DNA of 64,000 nucleotides from an uncultured Sphingomonadaceae bacterium (GCA_947499975.1 CANMQE010000003.1:204914-268913), one strand, 5' to 3'. Numbered from the stretch's first letter, positions 9,332 to 19,309 are shown. The notes: a model not told the origin generated them from the letters alone. Program-made: numbers and translations.

Positions 9332-10414
9332 ATGCAATCTCGCATTATGGATAGAACGGTGATTGCACGAACTATTGCTTCGATCGCACTCATGCTGGCC
9401 CCGCTGGCAGGTGCACAGGCCCACGCACAGGATCTCGAATCGGCATTTGATAATGCCTTCGGCACCGAAGTGCGGGAACCTCCGGAAATCATCGCAGAAC
9501 CCAGCACTCCGCTGGAATTGCAGATCGCGCGCGTTGCCGATGGCAGCGACGGACGCATCGGCGTTGCCGCGATCGACCTCACCAGCGGCGAGGAAGTTTC
9601 GGTGCTGGGAGATCAGCTGTTTCCGATGGCCAGCACCAGCAAGATCGCCATTGCCGCCACCTTCCTCGAAGGGGTGGACCAGGGCCGGTGGAGCCTGTCG
9701 AGCGAATTTCCCCTGATGTGGGCCGTGCGTTCGCCGCGCTTCTCCACCCGCGTTGCGCCGGTGCGCGCTGGCGAGCACATGTCGGCCTATCGCCTGATCG
9801 ATCTGATGATCACGCGCAGTTCCAATCCTGCAACCGACGCCCTGCTGGCAGCCGTGGGCGGCCCTTCCGCCGTTAATGACTGGGCACGCCGCGCAGGCCT
9901 GAAGGATTTCAGCCTGGACCGCGACATCGCGACGCTGGTGCGCGACGATGGCGAGTTTGATCCCACCTATCACATCGATCCGCGAGACAGCGCCACCCCG
10001 CAGACCATGGTTCGCATGCTTGCAGGCATCTACCAGGGCGAATGGCTCAGCCCGGAAAGCCGTGCAGTTATTCTGGAGGCGATGGAACGCTGCCGGACCG
10101 GCCGCCGCCGCATCCCCGCCATGATCCCGGCCGAAGCCACGGTAGCGCACAAGACCGGAACGCTGAACCGGATGGCCGGTGATATCGGGATCGTCGAAAT
10201 GCCCAACGGCCGCGTTATCGCACTCGCCATCTATGTTACCGGCCAGAGCCGCTCGCAGGCGGATGAGAACGCCAACAAGAGCGAGGCGCGCAGGCGCCGC
10301 GATGCGCGCATCGCGTCCATCGCAAGGGCGGTATACGATGGCTTTGCCGAGCGGGCCGCATCGCGCCGCTTCGTGAATGCCCAGCACGAGACACCGGCAG
10401 CGTCCGTCCAGTAA
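9332..10414 (+). CDS. Class A beta-lactamase-like serine hydrolase
   Basis: The 360-residue protein has an N-terminal signal peptide ending near AQAHAQD (residue 33) and then a serine beta-lactamase/penicillin-binding fold. The three catalytic motifs are visible: S101-T-S-K104 (SxxK), S163-S-N165 in the SDN-loop position, and H273-K-T-G-T277 (KTG). A Cys-poor, Arg-rich tail follows the domain. It should act in the periplasm. It may be a true beta-lactamase or, more likely given the divergent loop, a beta-lactamase-related hydrolase; the general-base Glu of class A enzymes could not be placed. The start is either 9332 or the ATG at 9347; no strong Shine-Dalgarno is seen. Confidence 0.82.
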   Translation: MQSRIMDRTVIARTIASIALMLAPLAGAQAHAQDLESAFDNAFGTEVREPPEIIAEPSTPLELQIARVADGSDGRIGVAAIDLTSGEEVSVLGDQLFPMASTSKIAIAATFLEGVDQGRWSLSSEFPLMWAVRSPRFSTRVAPVRAGEHMSAYRLIDLMITRSSNPATDALLAAVGGPSAVNDWARRAGLKDFSLDRDIATLVRDDGEFDPTYHIDPRDSATPQTMVRMLAGIYQGEWLSPESRAVILEAMERCRTGRRRIPAMIPAEATVAHKTGTLNRMAGDIGIVEMPNGRVIALAIYVTGQSRSQADENANKSEARRRRDARIASIARAVYDGFAERAASRRFVNAQHETPAASVQ

Positions 10415-10450
10415 TCCACCCGCGGTAGGTTCTGCCGCATTGCAGATACG

Positions 10451-10490
10451 AAAAAGGGCGCGACCATCGCTGGTCGCGCCCTTGTTCTTT
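10451..10490 (+). terminator. Bidirectional Rho-independent terminator
   Basis: A perfect 11-bp stem GGGCGCGACCA / TGGTCGCGCCC (10456-10466, 10471-10481) closes a TCGC loop. TTGTTCTTT follows on the plus strand, and the flanking AAAAA gives a U-tract on the minus strand. It sits between two convergent genes and can serve both. Confidence 0.9.
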
Positions 10491-10512
10491 CAACCCGTAG
10501 GTTGCTGACCGA

Positions 10513-10776
10513 TTACTCGGCTTCGTTAGCTTCGGCTTCCATTTCGGCGCCGGCTTCCTGCATTTCCTGGCCAGCTTCGGCCATGCCTTCTTCCATTTCC
10601 ATTTCAGCTTCGGCGGTCGCGTCTTCAGCAGCGTCGCCCATGGCTTCCATGTTGGCTTCGGTGTCGGCAGCGGCGCTGTCGGCAGTTGCTTCAGCAGCGT
10701 CTTCGGTGCCTTCCGAGCAAGCGGCCAGAGCGAGGGCGCCAGCAGCTGCGGCAGCGACGAGAGTGATCTTACGCAT
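10513..10776 (-). CDS. Small acidic Ala/Glu-rich lipoprotein
   Basis: The 87-residue product begins MRKITLVAAAAAGALALAAC, a signal peptide with lipobox Cys20. The mature part is almost wholly Ala, Glu, Met, Gly, Asp and Thr, with a repeated EMEEGMAEAGQEMQEAG-like pattern that should form an amphipathic or extended acidic helix. AAGGG lies upstream of the ATG at 10776. Similar short acidic lipoproteins are common in Sphingomonadales, with no known function. The gene is divergent from polA and convergent with the serine hydrolase, sharing its terminator. Composition bias makes homology hard to judge. Confidence 0.8.
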   Translation of the reverse strand: MRKITLVAAAAAGALALAACSEGTEDAAEATADSAAADTEANMEAMGDAAEDATAEAEMEMEEGMAEAGQEMQEAGAEMEAEANEAE

Positions 10777-10982
10777 AGGTACAAATCCCTTGAATTGCAT
10801 AGTTTCTGGGATTGGCACCTGCCGCTCCCGGAACCGGTTTTCTCACCAGCTCTGTTGCCCAAATAAGGCCGCAATTGGGCATGCGCAAGGGAAATGTGGC
10901 GATAATGCGGCGAACTGAGGGCGAGAATAAGGCGGCGTCATTGGTGCTTACAGCCGCGATTGACCCGTGCTAACGCCCGCAA

Positions 10983-13820
10983 ATGGCCGAAAAACAGCAT
11001 CTCTACCTGGTCGATGGTTCGGCCTATATCTTCCGCGCTTACCACCGTCTCCCCCCCCTGACGAACCCGGAGGGGACGCCGGTTGGTGCCGTGTATGGCT
11101 ACACCACCATGCTGTGGAAGCTGGCGGAGGATCTGGACAAGGCCGTGGGCCCCACGCATCTCGCCGTCATACTCGACAAGTCGAGCCATAGCTTCCGCAA
11201 CGAGATCTACAGCGAATACAAGGCCAATCGCCCCGATCCGCCCGAAGACCTTGTGCCGCAATTCCCGCTGATCCGCGATGCAACCCGCGCCTTCAGCCTG
11301 CCCTGTATCGAGGAACCGGACGTGGAGGCGGACGACATGATCGCCACCTATGCGCGCGCCGCGCAGCGCCAGGGATGGGACGTCACCATCGTTTCCAGCG
11401 ACAAGGACCTGATGCAGCTTGTCGGCGAGGTCGACGGCGCAAAGATCGACATGCTCGACACGATGAAGAACGCGCGCATCTATATCGAGGAGGTCGAGGA
11501 AAAGTTTGGCGTGCCGCCCGAAAAGGTGGGCGATGTCCTCGCGCTGATGGGCGATTCGGTCGACAATATTCCCGGCATCTTCGGTGTCGGCCCGAAAACC
11601 GCGAGCAAGCTGATTGCCGAGCACGGCGATCTCATCGCGGCCCTCGATTCGGCGGAAGGCATGAAGAAGTCCAAGCTGAAAGAGCGGCTGATAGAGCATC
11701 GCGCCGATGCCGAGCTTTCGCGCGTGCTGGTGACGCTGAAGGAAGATTGCGAACTTCCCGAGCCGCTGGATGATTTCAAGCTGGACGGCGTTCCGCCCGA
11801 ACCGCTGGCGAAGTTCCTCGAGACGCACGGCTTCTCCAGCCTGCTGCGCCGCTTGGACGCGGGCACTGGCAGCCCCGGCCGCGAAACCGATCTCAACCCG
11901 GCAAAGCAGGATACGAAAGGCGCTGATGCTGCGCCGGACGGCAACACCCAGCCGCTGCCCGATTGGCCCGCCGTCGATCGCTCAGCTTACGAATGCGTGC
12001 AGACGCTGGACCGGCTGGAGCACTGGGTGGAACGCGCCTTTGCCGCACGGCTGGTGGCGGTGGACACCGAAACCAGCGCGCTGGATGCCATGCAGTGCGA
12101 TCTGGTGGGTTTCAGTCTTGCGCTCGGCCCCAACGATGCCTGCTACGTTCCGCTGGCGCATGGCGGCAGCGACATGTTCGACGAGAAACCGCAGCAGGTG
12201 GATCGCGCCGCCGCGCTGGCCGCGATCAAGCCGCTGCTGGAAAGCGATGCCGTGATGAAGATCGGCCAGAACGTGAAATACGACATCAACGTGCTGAAAC
12301 GCTGCGCCGGGATCGACCTGGCACCGGTGCACGACACCATGATCATCAGCTTCGACATGGATGCAGGCCGCGACGAGGCAGGCATTGGTGGCGGGCACGG
12401 GATGGACGAGCTGGCGGAGCGTCACCTTGGCCACACCTGCCTGAAGTTCAAGGACATCTGCGGCACCGGCAAGAAGGCGATACCCTTTGGCGAGGTGCCG
12501 CTGGACAAGGCGACCGAATATGCGGCCGAGGATGCCGATGTCACCTGGCGGCTCTACCAGCACCTGCACCGCCGCCTGCCTATCGAGGGGGCAGCGCGCA
12601 TCTACGAGCGGGTCGATCGCCCGCTGATCCCCGTTGTCGCCGCGATGGAGCGCGAAGGTATCAGGGTAGACCGTGCCGCACTGTCGCGTCTGTCGGAACA
12701 ATTCGCCGAGACCACGGCCCGCATCGAAAAGGAAATCCACGCCGAGGCGGGCGAGGAATTCACCATCGGCAGCCCGAAGCAACTGGGAGAAGTGCTGTTC
12801 GACAAGATGGGCTACAAGGGTGGCCGCAAGGGCAAGAGCGGACAGTATTCGACCGATCAGGCCGTGCTGGAAAAACTGAGCGCGGCGGGCGCAACCATCG
12901 CCAACAAGGTGCTGGAATATCGCCAGCTCTCGAAGCTGAAATCGACCTATACCGACGCCTTGCAGGAAGCAATCAATCCGCAAACCAGCCGGGTTCACAC
13001 GTCCTATTCGCTGGTGGGCGCGCAGACCGGGCGGCTATCCTCCACCGATCCCAATTTGCAGAACATTCCCATCCGCACGGAGATCGGGCGAGAAATCCGC
13101 AAGGCCTTCGTGCCGGAAGATGGCAACATCCTGCTGGCCGCCGACTATTCGCAGATCGAGCTGCGGCTGGCCGCGCACATGGCCGACGTGCCCGAACTGA
13201 AGGAAGCCTTCGCGCAGGGCGAGGACATTCATGCCCGCACGGCAAAGGAAATGTACGGCGAGGTGGACCGCGATACGCGTGCCCGCGCCAAGACCATCAA
13301 CTTCGCCATCCTCTATGGCATCAGCCGCTGGGGCCTTGCGGGCCGCCTGGGCGTGGAACCGGACGAGGCACAGGAGGTGATCGACACCTATTTCAAACGC
13401 TTCCCCGGCATCCAGAACTACATGCACAAGACGCTGGAAAGCGTGCGGGCCAAGGGATATTCGGAAACGCTTTTTGGCCGCAAGACGTGGTTCCCCCGCA
13501 TCAATTCCAAGAATCAGGCTGAGCGGCAGGGCAGCGAACGCGCGGCTATCAATGCACCGATCCAGGGCAGCAGCGCCGATATCATCAAGCGCGCGATGGC
13601 GCGGATGCTCCCCGCCCTCGCCGAAGCGGATCTGGCACATGTTCGAATGCTGCTGCAGGTGCATGACGAACTGGTGTTCGAACTGCCCGAGGGCGACGTG
13701 GAGGCTGCATCGCCGGTAATCGAGCGGGTGATGGCAGAGGCAGCCTTGCCCGCGGTGGAATTGAGCGTGCCGCTGGGCATCGAGATCGGCACCGGGCAAA
13801 GCTGGGACGCGGCGCACTGA
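10983..13820 (+). CDS. polA: DNA polymerase I
   Basis: This 945-residue protein has three domains in order: the 5'-3' exonuclease (about 5-290; acidic residues in IVSSDKDLMQLV and DSVDNIPGIFGVGPKTA), a 3'-5' exonuclease (about 330-540) that keeps the DTET motif (Asp361, Glu363) and so should proofread, and the family A polymerase. Motif A is DYSQIELRLAAHM near residue 720, the O-helix region is RARAKTINFAILYG, and motif C is QVHDELVFELPE near 892. It replaces Okazaki primers and fills repair gaps. A short low-complexity linker (295-325) joins the first two domains. No clear Shine-Dalgarno lies ahead of the ATG. Confidence 0.97.
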   Translation: MAEKQHLYLVDGSAYIFRAYHRLPPLTNPEGTPVGAVYGYTTMLWKLAEDLDKAVGPTHLAVILDKSSHSFRNEIYSEYKANRPDPPEDLVPQFPLIRDATRAFSLPCIEEPDVEADDMIATYARAAQRQGWDVTIVSSDKDLMQLVGEVDGAKIDMLDTMKNARIYIEEVEEKFGVPPEKVGDVLALMGDSVDNIPGIFGVGPKTASKLIAEHGDLIAALDSAEGMKKSKLKERLIEHRADAELSRVLVTLKEDCELPEPLDDFKLDGVPPEPLAKFLETHGFSSLLRRLDAGTGSPGRETDLNPAKQDTKGADAAPDGNTQPLPDWPAVDRSAYECVQTLDRLEHWVERAFAARLVAVDTETSALDAMQCDLVGFSLALGPNDACYVPLAHGGSDMFDEKPQQVDRAAALAAIKPLLESDAVMKIGQNVKYDINVLKRCAGIDLAPVHDTMIISFDMDAGRDEAGIGGGHGMDELAERHLGHTCLKFKDICGTGKKAIPFGEVPLDKATEYAAEDADVTWRLYQHLHRRLPIEGAARIYERVDRPLIPVVAAMEREGIRVDRAALSRLSEQFAETTARIEKEIHAEAGEEFTIGSPKQLGEVLFDKMGYKGGRKGKSGQYSTDQAVLEKLSAAGATIANKVLEYRQLSKLKSTYTDALQEAINPQTSRVHTSYSLVGAQTGRLSSTDPNLQNIPIRTEIGREIRKAFVPEDGNILLAADYSQIELRLAAHMADVPELKEAFAQGEDIHARTAKEMYGEVDRDTRARAKTINFAILYGISRWGLAGRLGVEPDEAQEVIDTYFKRFPGIQNYMHKTLESVRAKGYSETLFGRKTWFPRINSKNQAERQGSERAAINAPIQGSSADIIKRAMARMLPALAEADLAHVRMLLQVHDELVFELPEGDVEAASPVIERVMAEAALPAVELSVPLGIEIGTGQSWDAAH

Positions 13821-13859
13821 TCTTGCCCCACCGCCAACGCAGCTTTACGGCGATGCGCG

Positions 13860-14966
13860 ATGGATAACTGGCTTACAGGCGTGCGCGACTTCGTGCCCGA
13901 TCCGCTGGAAGTGTGGCTGGTGGCTGCGCTGGCGGCCCTTATCGGCGTGGCCCTTGCCCTGCTGGTGCACCGCATCCTTTTCGGCATCCTGCGCAAGGTG
14001 GCGAGCGCCAGCGACAGCACGGCGGATAACGTGGTGGTGCGCCACCTCGCCCGGCCCAGCAAATGGGCCATGGTGGCGCTGGGCATCGTGCTGGCCGCGC
14101 GCGAGGTGCCAGTGCTGGAAAGCGTGTGGGAAAAAGTCGCCGGTTTCGTGATGCCCGCGCTGATCGGCTGGATCGCCCTTGCCATCATGCGCGCGCTGGT
14201 GGCGGCGATGGAATTGCGCGCCGACATCACCACAGAAGACAATCTGCAGGCGCGCCGCCGCCGCACGCGTCTCACCATCTTCAGCCGCATAGGCACATTC
14301 ATCATCGTGTTCGTGACTATCGGCCTCATGCTGCTGTCGATCCCCGGCGTGCGCGATATCGGGGTGACGCTGATGGCATCGGCGGGTCTTGCCGCGCTGG
14401 CCGTGGGCGCCGCCGCGCAGCCCGCGCTGAAGGCGCTGATCGGCGGGCTGCAGATGGCCATTACGGAGCCGATCCGCATCGATGACGTGGTGATTATCGA
14501 TGGCGAGTGGGGCAAGATCGAGGATATTCGCACCACTTACGTGATCGTGCGCATCTGGGACGAGCGGCGGCTGGTGGTGCCTGTGAACAAGTTCCTGGAA
14601 GAGACTTTCCAGAACTGGACGCGCAAGGGATCCGAACTGCTCGGCACGGTGTTCCTGCATCTCGATCCGCTGGCCGAGGTGGAAAAACTGCGCGCCGAAT
14701 ACGGGCGGTTGCTGCACGCGAACCCTCTGTGGGACAGGCGGGTGGAGGCTGTCCAGGTCACGGAGACCACGCTCGATTCAATGGAACTGCGCCTTCTGAT
14801 GAGCGCACGCAATGCGTCCGACGCGTTCGACCTGCGCTGCCAAATTCGCGAAGGCATGCTGGCCTTTATCCGGGAGAAGATGCCCGAAGCCATTGCCGTT
14901 CGCCGCGTCACCTCCGCGACAGAGGCGCTGTGGGAGGCGGGCGAAGCAGGCATGGATACGCAGTAG
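13860..14966 (+). CDS. MscS-type mechanosensitive ion channel
   Basis: The 368-residue inner-membrane protein has three to four hydrophobic segments in its first 180 residues. The pore-lining helix then reads VTLMASAGLAALAVGAAAQPALKALIGGLQMAITEPIRIDD, showing the Gly/Ala packing of MscS TM3. The cytoplasmic beta domain follows with VVIIDGEWGKIEDIRTTYVIVRIWDERRLVVPVNKFLEE. It should open on membrane tension to release osmolytes during hypo-osmotic shock. It starts 40 bp after polA and may be co-transcribed. It is one of three MscS relatives in this window. Confidence 0.9.
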   Translation: MDNWLTGVRDFVPDPLEVWLVAALAALIGVALALLVHRILFGILRKVASASDSTADNVVVRHLARPSKWAMVALGIVLAAREVPVLESVWEKVAGFVMPALIGWIALAIMRALVAAMELRADITTEDNLQARRRRTRLTIFSRIGTFIIVFVTIGLMLLSIPGVRDIGVTLMASAGLAALAVGAAAQPALKALIGGLQMAITEPIRIDDVVIIDGEWGKIEDIRTTYVIVRIWDERRLVVPVNKFLEETFQNWTRKGSELLGTVFLHLDPLAEVEKLRAEYGRLLHANPLWDRRVEAVQVTETTLDSMELRLLMSARNASDAFDLRCQIREGMLAFIREKMPEAIAVRRVTSATEALWEAGEAGMDTQ

Positions 14967-15108
14967 CTCACTTCGGTCACGGTCGAAGCGCGGCCCGGCA
15001 CGCAAGATGCATTGGTTGCGAATCTTCGGTTGCGGCTAGCGACCGACGGCGCGCGAACGCGCAGCCCGCAAGTGCCGCGTAGCAACGCGAAGCAATTAGC
15101 ACCGAGGA

Positions 15109-15128
15109 CGATCCGGCGGATGCCGGAT
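15109..15128. terminator. Hairpin between convergent genes
   Basis: A perfect 8-bp stem GATCCGGC / GCCGGATC closes a GGAT loop, 12 bp past the stop of the leftward CDC48 gene and in the 3' region of the MscS gene. There is no U-tract on either strand, so termination is only a guess. The rest of 14967-15139 shows no gene. Confidence 0.4.
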
Positions 15129-15139
15129 CAAGCCACAAC

Positions 15140-17446
15140 CTAATGCTTCGAATCGCGGGTGGATTCCACCATGCCTTCGGTGATGAAGCCGATGGGGTTC
15201 ACCTCCAGCGCACGCTTCTTCAGTTCGCCCTTCATCTTCTTGTACTCGGCTTCCATCTTCGGCGTCACCGTGGGCCTGCTGTCTTCCAGCGCCTGGGTGA
15301 AATCGGCCTTCGTCACCTCGTCCGGCGATCCTTGTGAGCGGCGAATGGCGTTGAGGCCGGCGCGGCGCACGACATCCTCCAGGTCCGCCCCAGTGAAACG
15401 CTCGGTCTCCTTGGCGATGAAGGACAGGTCGACGTCCGATGCCAGCGGCATGGCAGAGGTGTGGATGCCGAGGATATGTTCGCGGCCCTTTTGATCGGGC
15501 GCGCCGACATACACCAGCTCGTCAAAACGGCCGGGGCGCAGCAGGGCGGGGTCCACCAGCGTAGGCCGGTTCGTCGCGCCGATCACCACGATGGAGGACA
15601 TTTCCTCCATCCCGTCCATTTCCGCCAGAATGGTGTTCACCACGCGCGCCGTCACCTGCGGCTCGTTGGCGGAGGATCCGCGTGCGGGCACCAGGCTGTC
15701 GATCTCGTCGATGAAGATGACGCAGGGGGCCACCGCGCGGGCACGCGCGAACATCTTTGCAATCTGCTGCTCGCTCTCGCCATACCATTTGCTGAGCAGA
15801 TCGCTGCTCTTGATGGAGATGAAGTTGGCCTCTGCCTCCTTCGCCACGGCCTTTGCCAGCAGGGTCTTGCCGGTGCCGGGAGGGCCATAGAGCAGGAAGC
15901 CCTTGGCCGGACGGATGCCCAGCCTGTCAAACGCGCGCGGGTTCTTCAGCGGCAGTTCGACGCCTTCCTTCAGCATCTCTGCCGCATCGTCCAGCCCGCC
16001 GATATCGTCCCAGCCCACGGTTGGCGCCTGCACCATCACCTCGCGCATGGCGCTGGGCTGCACACGCTTCAGCGCTTCGCGGAAATCGTTCTTCTCGACG
16101 CAAAGTTCCTCCAGCACTTCGGCCGGGATTTCGCGCGCGTCGAGGTCCAGTCTGGGCATAATGCGGCGCACCGCCTCGATCGCGGCCTCGCGTGCAAGAG
16201 CGGCGATATCCGCGCCGACGAAGCCGTGGGTGGAGCGCGACAGTTCCTTCAGATCCACCCCTTCGCCCAGCGGCATACCGCGGGTGTGGATGGCAAGGAT
16301 TTCGCGGCGGCCGCTCTCGTCCGGCACGCCGATCACGATTTCGCGGTCGAAACGGCCGGGGCGGCGCAAGGCCTCGTCAATGGCGTCGGGCCGGTTGGTG
16401 GCGGCGATCACGACCAAATTGGCGCGCGCCTGCAAGCCGTCCATCAGGGTAAGGAGCTGGGCGACGAGGCGCTTTTCCGCCTCGCCCTGCACCCGCTCAC
16501 GCTTGGGCGCGATGGAATCGACCTCGTCGATGAAGACGATGGCAGGCTGGCTGCGCTCGGCTTCCTCGAACACTTCACGCAGGCGCTTTTCCGATTCGCC
16601 ATAGGCGCTGCCCATGATCTCCGGGCCATTGATGGTGAAAAACTGCGCATCCGATTCGTTGGCTACCGCCTGTGCAAGGCGGGTCTTGCCGGTTCCCGGC
16701 GGGCCGTGCAGCAACACGCCCTTGGGCGGATCGACGCCGAGGCGGGTGAAAAGCTCGGGATAGCGCAGCGGCAGTTCCACCATTTCGCGAAGCGCGGTGA
16801 TGGTGTCTTCCATACCGCCCACGTCGTCGTAGTTGATCATGCCGCGGGCATCGCGCGGCTCCTCGAACTCGGTGCGCAGTTCGACTTCGGTATTCTCGTC
16901 GATATGCACGAATCCCTTGGGACTGGTGGCCACCACCTGAAGGCGGATCTGCGTAAGGGCATAGGCCGGCGCATTGAACATGCGGCGCACCTCGGGCGGT
17001 ACGTTCTGCACCGGCTGCTGCCCGTGCGTCGCCACCAGGTCACCGGCGGTCAGCGGCTGCTTGAAGAACACGCGCTTCAGCGCCTCGCTAGGGCCGTGCA
17101 GGCGCATCTCGCGACGCGCGGGCGCGAACACCACGCGGGTGGCGGGCTTTGTTTCCGCGCGGCGCACGATCACGTGCTCGCCAGATGCGGTTTCGGCATT
17201 GCCGCGTTGCAGGCCATCAAGCCGGATGACTTCCAGCGCTTCGTCCTCGTCATAGGCGGGAACGGCAAGAGCGACGGTGCTGCGCTTGCCCTCGATCTCC
17301 ACGGGGTCGCCTTCGGTAATGCCCAGCTTCTGAAAGGCGGAACGCGGCATGCGCACGACGCCCCGGCCCGACTCTTCCTGACGGGCGGCTGCAACCTGCA
17401 ACCTTGCCGTGCCATCTTCCACCTTCGCTGCATCTGCCTCGGCCAT
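15140..17446 (-). CDS. CDC48/VAT-type AAA ATPase with two AAA modules
   Basis: The 768-residue protein begins [12 protein letters not shown] at 17446, with AGGAG six bases upstream. The open frame extends far beyond, but that extension is not protein-like. Residues about 12-195 form a CDC48 N-domain (double-psi barrel; [20 protein letters not shown]). Two AAA domains follow: Walker A GPPGTGKT at 248-255 and Walker B FIDEVD at 305-310, then Walker A at 521-528 and Walker B FIDEID at 578-583; both keep Arg fingers in RRPGRFD and LRPGRFD. Archaeal VAT and eukaryotic CDC48/p97 unfold proteins as hexamers. Partners in this bacterium are unknown. A terminator-bearing leader lies upstream. Confidence 0.93.
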   Translation of the reverse strand: MAEADAAKVEDGTARLQVAAARQEESGRGVVRMPRSAFQKLGITEGDPVEIEGKRSTVALAVPAYDEDEALEVIRLDGLQRGNAETASGEHVIVRRAETKPATRVVFAPARREMRLHGPSEALKRVFFKQPLTAGDLVATHGQQPVQNVPPEVRRMFNAPAYALTQIRLQVVATSPKGFVHIDENTEVELRTEFEEPRDARGMINYDDVGGMEDTITALREMVELPLRYPELFTRLGVDPPKGVLLHGPPGTGKTRLAQAVANESDAQFFTINGPEIMGSAYGESEKRLREVFEEAERSQPAIVFIDEVDSIAPKRERVQGEAEKRLVAQLLTLMDGLQARANLVVIAATNRPDAIDEALRRPGRFDREIVIGVPDESGRREILAIHTRGMPLGEGVDLKELSRSTHGFVGADIAALAREAAIEAVRRIMPRLDLDAREIPAEVLEELCVEKNDFREALKRVQPSAMREVMVQAPTVGWDDIGGLDDAAEMLKEGVELPLKNPRAFDRLGIRPAKGFLLYGPPGTGKTLLAKAVAKEAEANFISIKSSDLLSKWYGESEQQIAKMFARARAVAPCVIFIDEIDSLVPARGSSANEPQVTARVVNTILAEMDGMEEMSSIVVIGATNRPTLVDPALLRPGRFDELVYVGAPDQKGREHILGIHTSAMPLASDVDLSFIAKETERFTGADLEDVVRRAGLNAIRRSQGSPDEVTKADFTQALEDSRPTVTPKMEAEYKKMKGELKKRALEVNPIGFITEGMVESTRDSKH

Positions 17447-17604
17447 GCGTGCTCCTGTCCTCTTCGGATATCTCTGTGCCAGCGGAGGTAGGAACCGCCC
17501 GCCTTCATTGCAAACCGGCCAGCCGATGAATCGTGCCGGAAGGTTTACCCCTTCGGAGGGCGAAACAGGCTGCCGGACGCCTGCCGGACGCCTGGCGGAA
17601 CTCC

Positions 17605-17765
17605 GGGCAGAAAAAAGGCCCGGTCGTTGCCGACCGGGCCTGGAAGTTTTGGGAGAGGATGCCTGAAAAGGCACGAACAGATATGCTTGGATCGGCCCCA
17701 TCTCGCAAGTGCGAAAAGAACATGACGTGTTGCATCTCACGCAACATAACTCCTTCTTCACCGTA
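17605..17765 (-). ncRNA. Candidate structured leader RNA or small RNA
   Basis: Reading leftward, hairpins occur in order: TGTTGC/GCAACA (17728-17746), TCGCA/TGCGA (17703-17714), TGCCT/AGGCA (17660-17673), then an 11-bp terminator stem (17616-17641) with a T6 tract. A CTGACA about 17 bp before ATAGCT (around 17790) could be a promoter. An in-frame ATG at 17747 follows AAGGAG. It could be an sRNA with its own terminator or an attenuator of the downstream CDC48 gene. No match to a known RNA family is claimed. Confidence 0.4.
17611..17641 (-). terminator. Rho-independent terminator upstream of the CDC48 gene
   Basis: A perfect 11-bp stem AGGCCCGGTCG / CGACCGGGCCT (17616-17626 and 17631-17641) closes a TTGC loop. 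A run of six A on the plus strand (17611-17616) gives the U-tract for leftward transcription. No annotated gene ends here; it lies 165 bp before the CDC48 start codon, which implies a short leader transcript. Confidence 0.85.
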
Positions 17766-17939
17766 AATCAGCTATTTGCAGGCTTACACTGCTGTCAGGA
17801 TGGTGAGAAAATGAATGGGTATTCATGTTTTTTCGGCAAGCTATTGTGCGGTGCATGGCTGGAACGCTAGATGACAGCACCGGCGCGGCGCTTTAATGCG
17901 GCCCGCACGCCCATACGATACCAAGCCAAGGAAGCCGTA

Positions 17940-18659
17940 ATGCAGAAACTCTTCCCCTCCGCCGATGCAGCCCTGGAAGGTGTGCTGCGAGATGACATGC
18001 TGATTGCCAGTGGCGGCTTTGGCCTGTGCGGCATACCCGAACGGCTGCTGAAGGCGATCCAGGACAGCGGAGTGAAGAACCTTACCTTCGCCAGCAACAA
18101 CGCCGGGATCGACAATGAAGGCATCGGCATGCTCCTGAGATCGAAGCAGGTGAAGAAGATGATCTCCAGCTATGTCGGCGAGAACAAGGAGTTCGAGCGG
18201 CAGTTCCTTTCCGGCGAACTGGAGGTGGAATTCTGCCCGCAGGGCACGCTGGCGGAACGTATGCGCGCCGGCGGCGCGGGCATTCCCGGCTTCTACACCA
18301 AGACAGGCGTCGGCACGCAGGTGGCTGAGGGCAAGGAAGTGAAGCAGTTCGATACAGGGGACGGGCCGGAGGACTACATCCTCGAACGCGGGATCTTTGC
18401 AGACCTGTCCATCGTGAAGGCTTGGAAGGCCGACGAGACGGGCAATCTGGTGTTCCGCAAGACGGCGCGCAATTTTAACCAGCCCGCCGCCACCTGCGGC
18501 AAGATCTGCGTCGTGGAAGTGGAAGAGGTGGTGCCTGCCGGCAGCCTCGATCCCGACAGCATTCACCTGCCCGGCGTATTCGTGCAGCGCATGGTGGTGG
18601 GCGCCCCGTATGACAAGAAGATCGAATTCGTGACGACGCGCAAGAAGGAGACGGCATGA
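17940..18659 (+). CDS. scoA: 3-oxoacid CoA-transferase subunit A
   Basis: This 239-residue soluble protein shows the subunit A signature, [21 protein letters not shown], near its start and [35 protein letters not shown] typical of SCOT-like enzymes. With ScoB it moves CoA from succinyl-CoA to acetoacetate or another 3-oxoacid, feeding ketone bodies and related acids into acetyl-CoA. The ATG at 17940 has AAGGAAG upstream; in-frame upstream sequence is not family-like. Its stop codon overlaps the scoB start in an ATGA, so translation is likely coupled. Confidence 0.95.
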   Translation: MQKLFPSADAALEGVLRDDMLIASGGFGLCGIPERLLKAIQDSGVKNLTFASNNAGIDNEGIGMLLRSKQVKKMISSYVGENKEFERQFLSGELEVEFCPQGTLAERMRAGGAGIPGFYTKTGVGTQVAEGKEVKQFDTGDGPEDYILERGIFADLSIVKAWKADETGNLVFRKTARNFNQPAATCGKICVVEVEEVVPAGSLDPDSIHLPGVFVQRMVVGAPYDKKIEFVTTRKKETA

Positions 18660-19309
18660 TGTCGGAACAAAGCAAGGGCTGGACCCGCGACGAGATGGCG
18701 GCGCGCGCCGCGAACGAGCTGGAGGACGGCTATTACGTCAACCTCGGCATCGGCATCCCCACGCTGGTGGCGAATCACATTCCCGAAGGCATGCAGGTAA
18801 CGCTGCAGAGCGAGAACGGTATGCTGGGCATCGGCCCCTTCCCCTATGAAGGCGAGGAAGATGCCGACCTGATCAATGCGGGCAAGCAGACCATCAGCGA
18901 ACTGCCGCATTCCGCCTATTTCGACAGCGCCACCAGCTTCTCCATGATTCGCGGCGGCCATATCGACCTTACCGTGCTGGGGGCAATGGAAGTGGCCCAG
19001 AACGGCGACATCGCCAACTGGATGATTCCGGGCAAGATGGTGAAGGGCATGGGCGGCGCGATGGATCTGGTCGCGGGCGTGAAGAAGATCATCGTGGTGA
19101 TGGAGCACACGAGCAAGCACGGCGATCCCAAGTTCATTCCCGAATGTTCCCTGCCGCTGACGGGCACGAACGTGGTGGACATGATCATCACCGATCTCGC
19201 CGTGTTCAAGCGTGACGACCACGACAGCCCGTTCAAGCTGATCGAGCTGGCACCCGGCGTCACGGCAGAGGAAGCGGCCGAAAAAACCACGGCGCATTAC
19301 GAAAGCTAG
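18656..19309 (+). CDS. scoB: 3-oxoacid CoA-transferase subunit B
   Basis: The 217-residue subunit carries the catalytic block [14 protein letters not shown], in which the Glu of SENG forms the covalent CoA thioester, and the downstream [27 protein letters not shown] stretch. It pairs with ScoA. The start is either of two adjacent ATGs (18656, 18659) behind AAGGAG, overlapping the scoA stop. The enzyme acts in the cytoplasm on succinyl-CoA and a 3-oxoacid. No other ketone-body gene is adjacent. Confidence 0.95.
   Translation: MMSEQSKGWTRDEMAARAANELEDGYYVNLGIGIPTLVANHIPEGMQVTLQSENGMLGIGPFPYEGEEDADLINAGKQTISELPHSAYFDSATSFSMIRGGHIDLTVLGAMEVAQNGDIANWMIPGKMVKGMGGAMDLVAGVKKIIVVMEHTSKHGDPKFIPECSLPLTGTNVVDMIITDLAVFKRDDHDSPFKLIELAPGVTAEEAAEKTTAHYES

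Larger units (their letters stand above)
17447..17939. other. Divergent intergenic region (493 bp) between the CDC48 gene and scoA
   Basis: No convincing protein gene lies here. The left part holds a minus-strand Rho-independent terminator (17611-17641) and, upstream of it, three short hairpins that suggest a structured transcript. The right part must hold the scoA promoter. A minus-strand open frame starting at 17747 behind AAGGAG reads straight through the terminator and has no stop before it. Confidence 0.6.

Noticed and set aside
15461..17491. Plus-strand frame of 676 codons opposite the CDC48 gene
   Set aside because: Shadow frame of a strongly conserved AAA ATPase.
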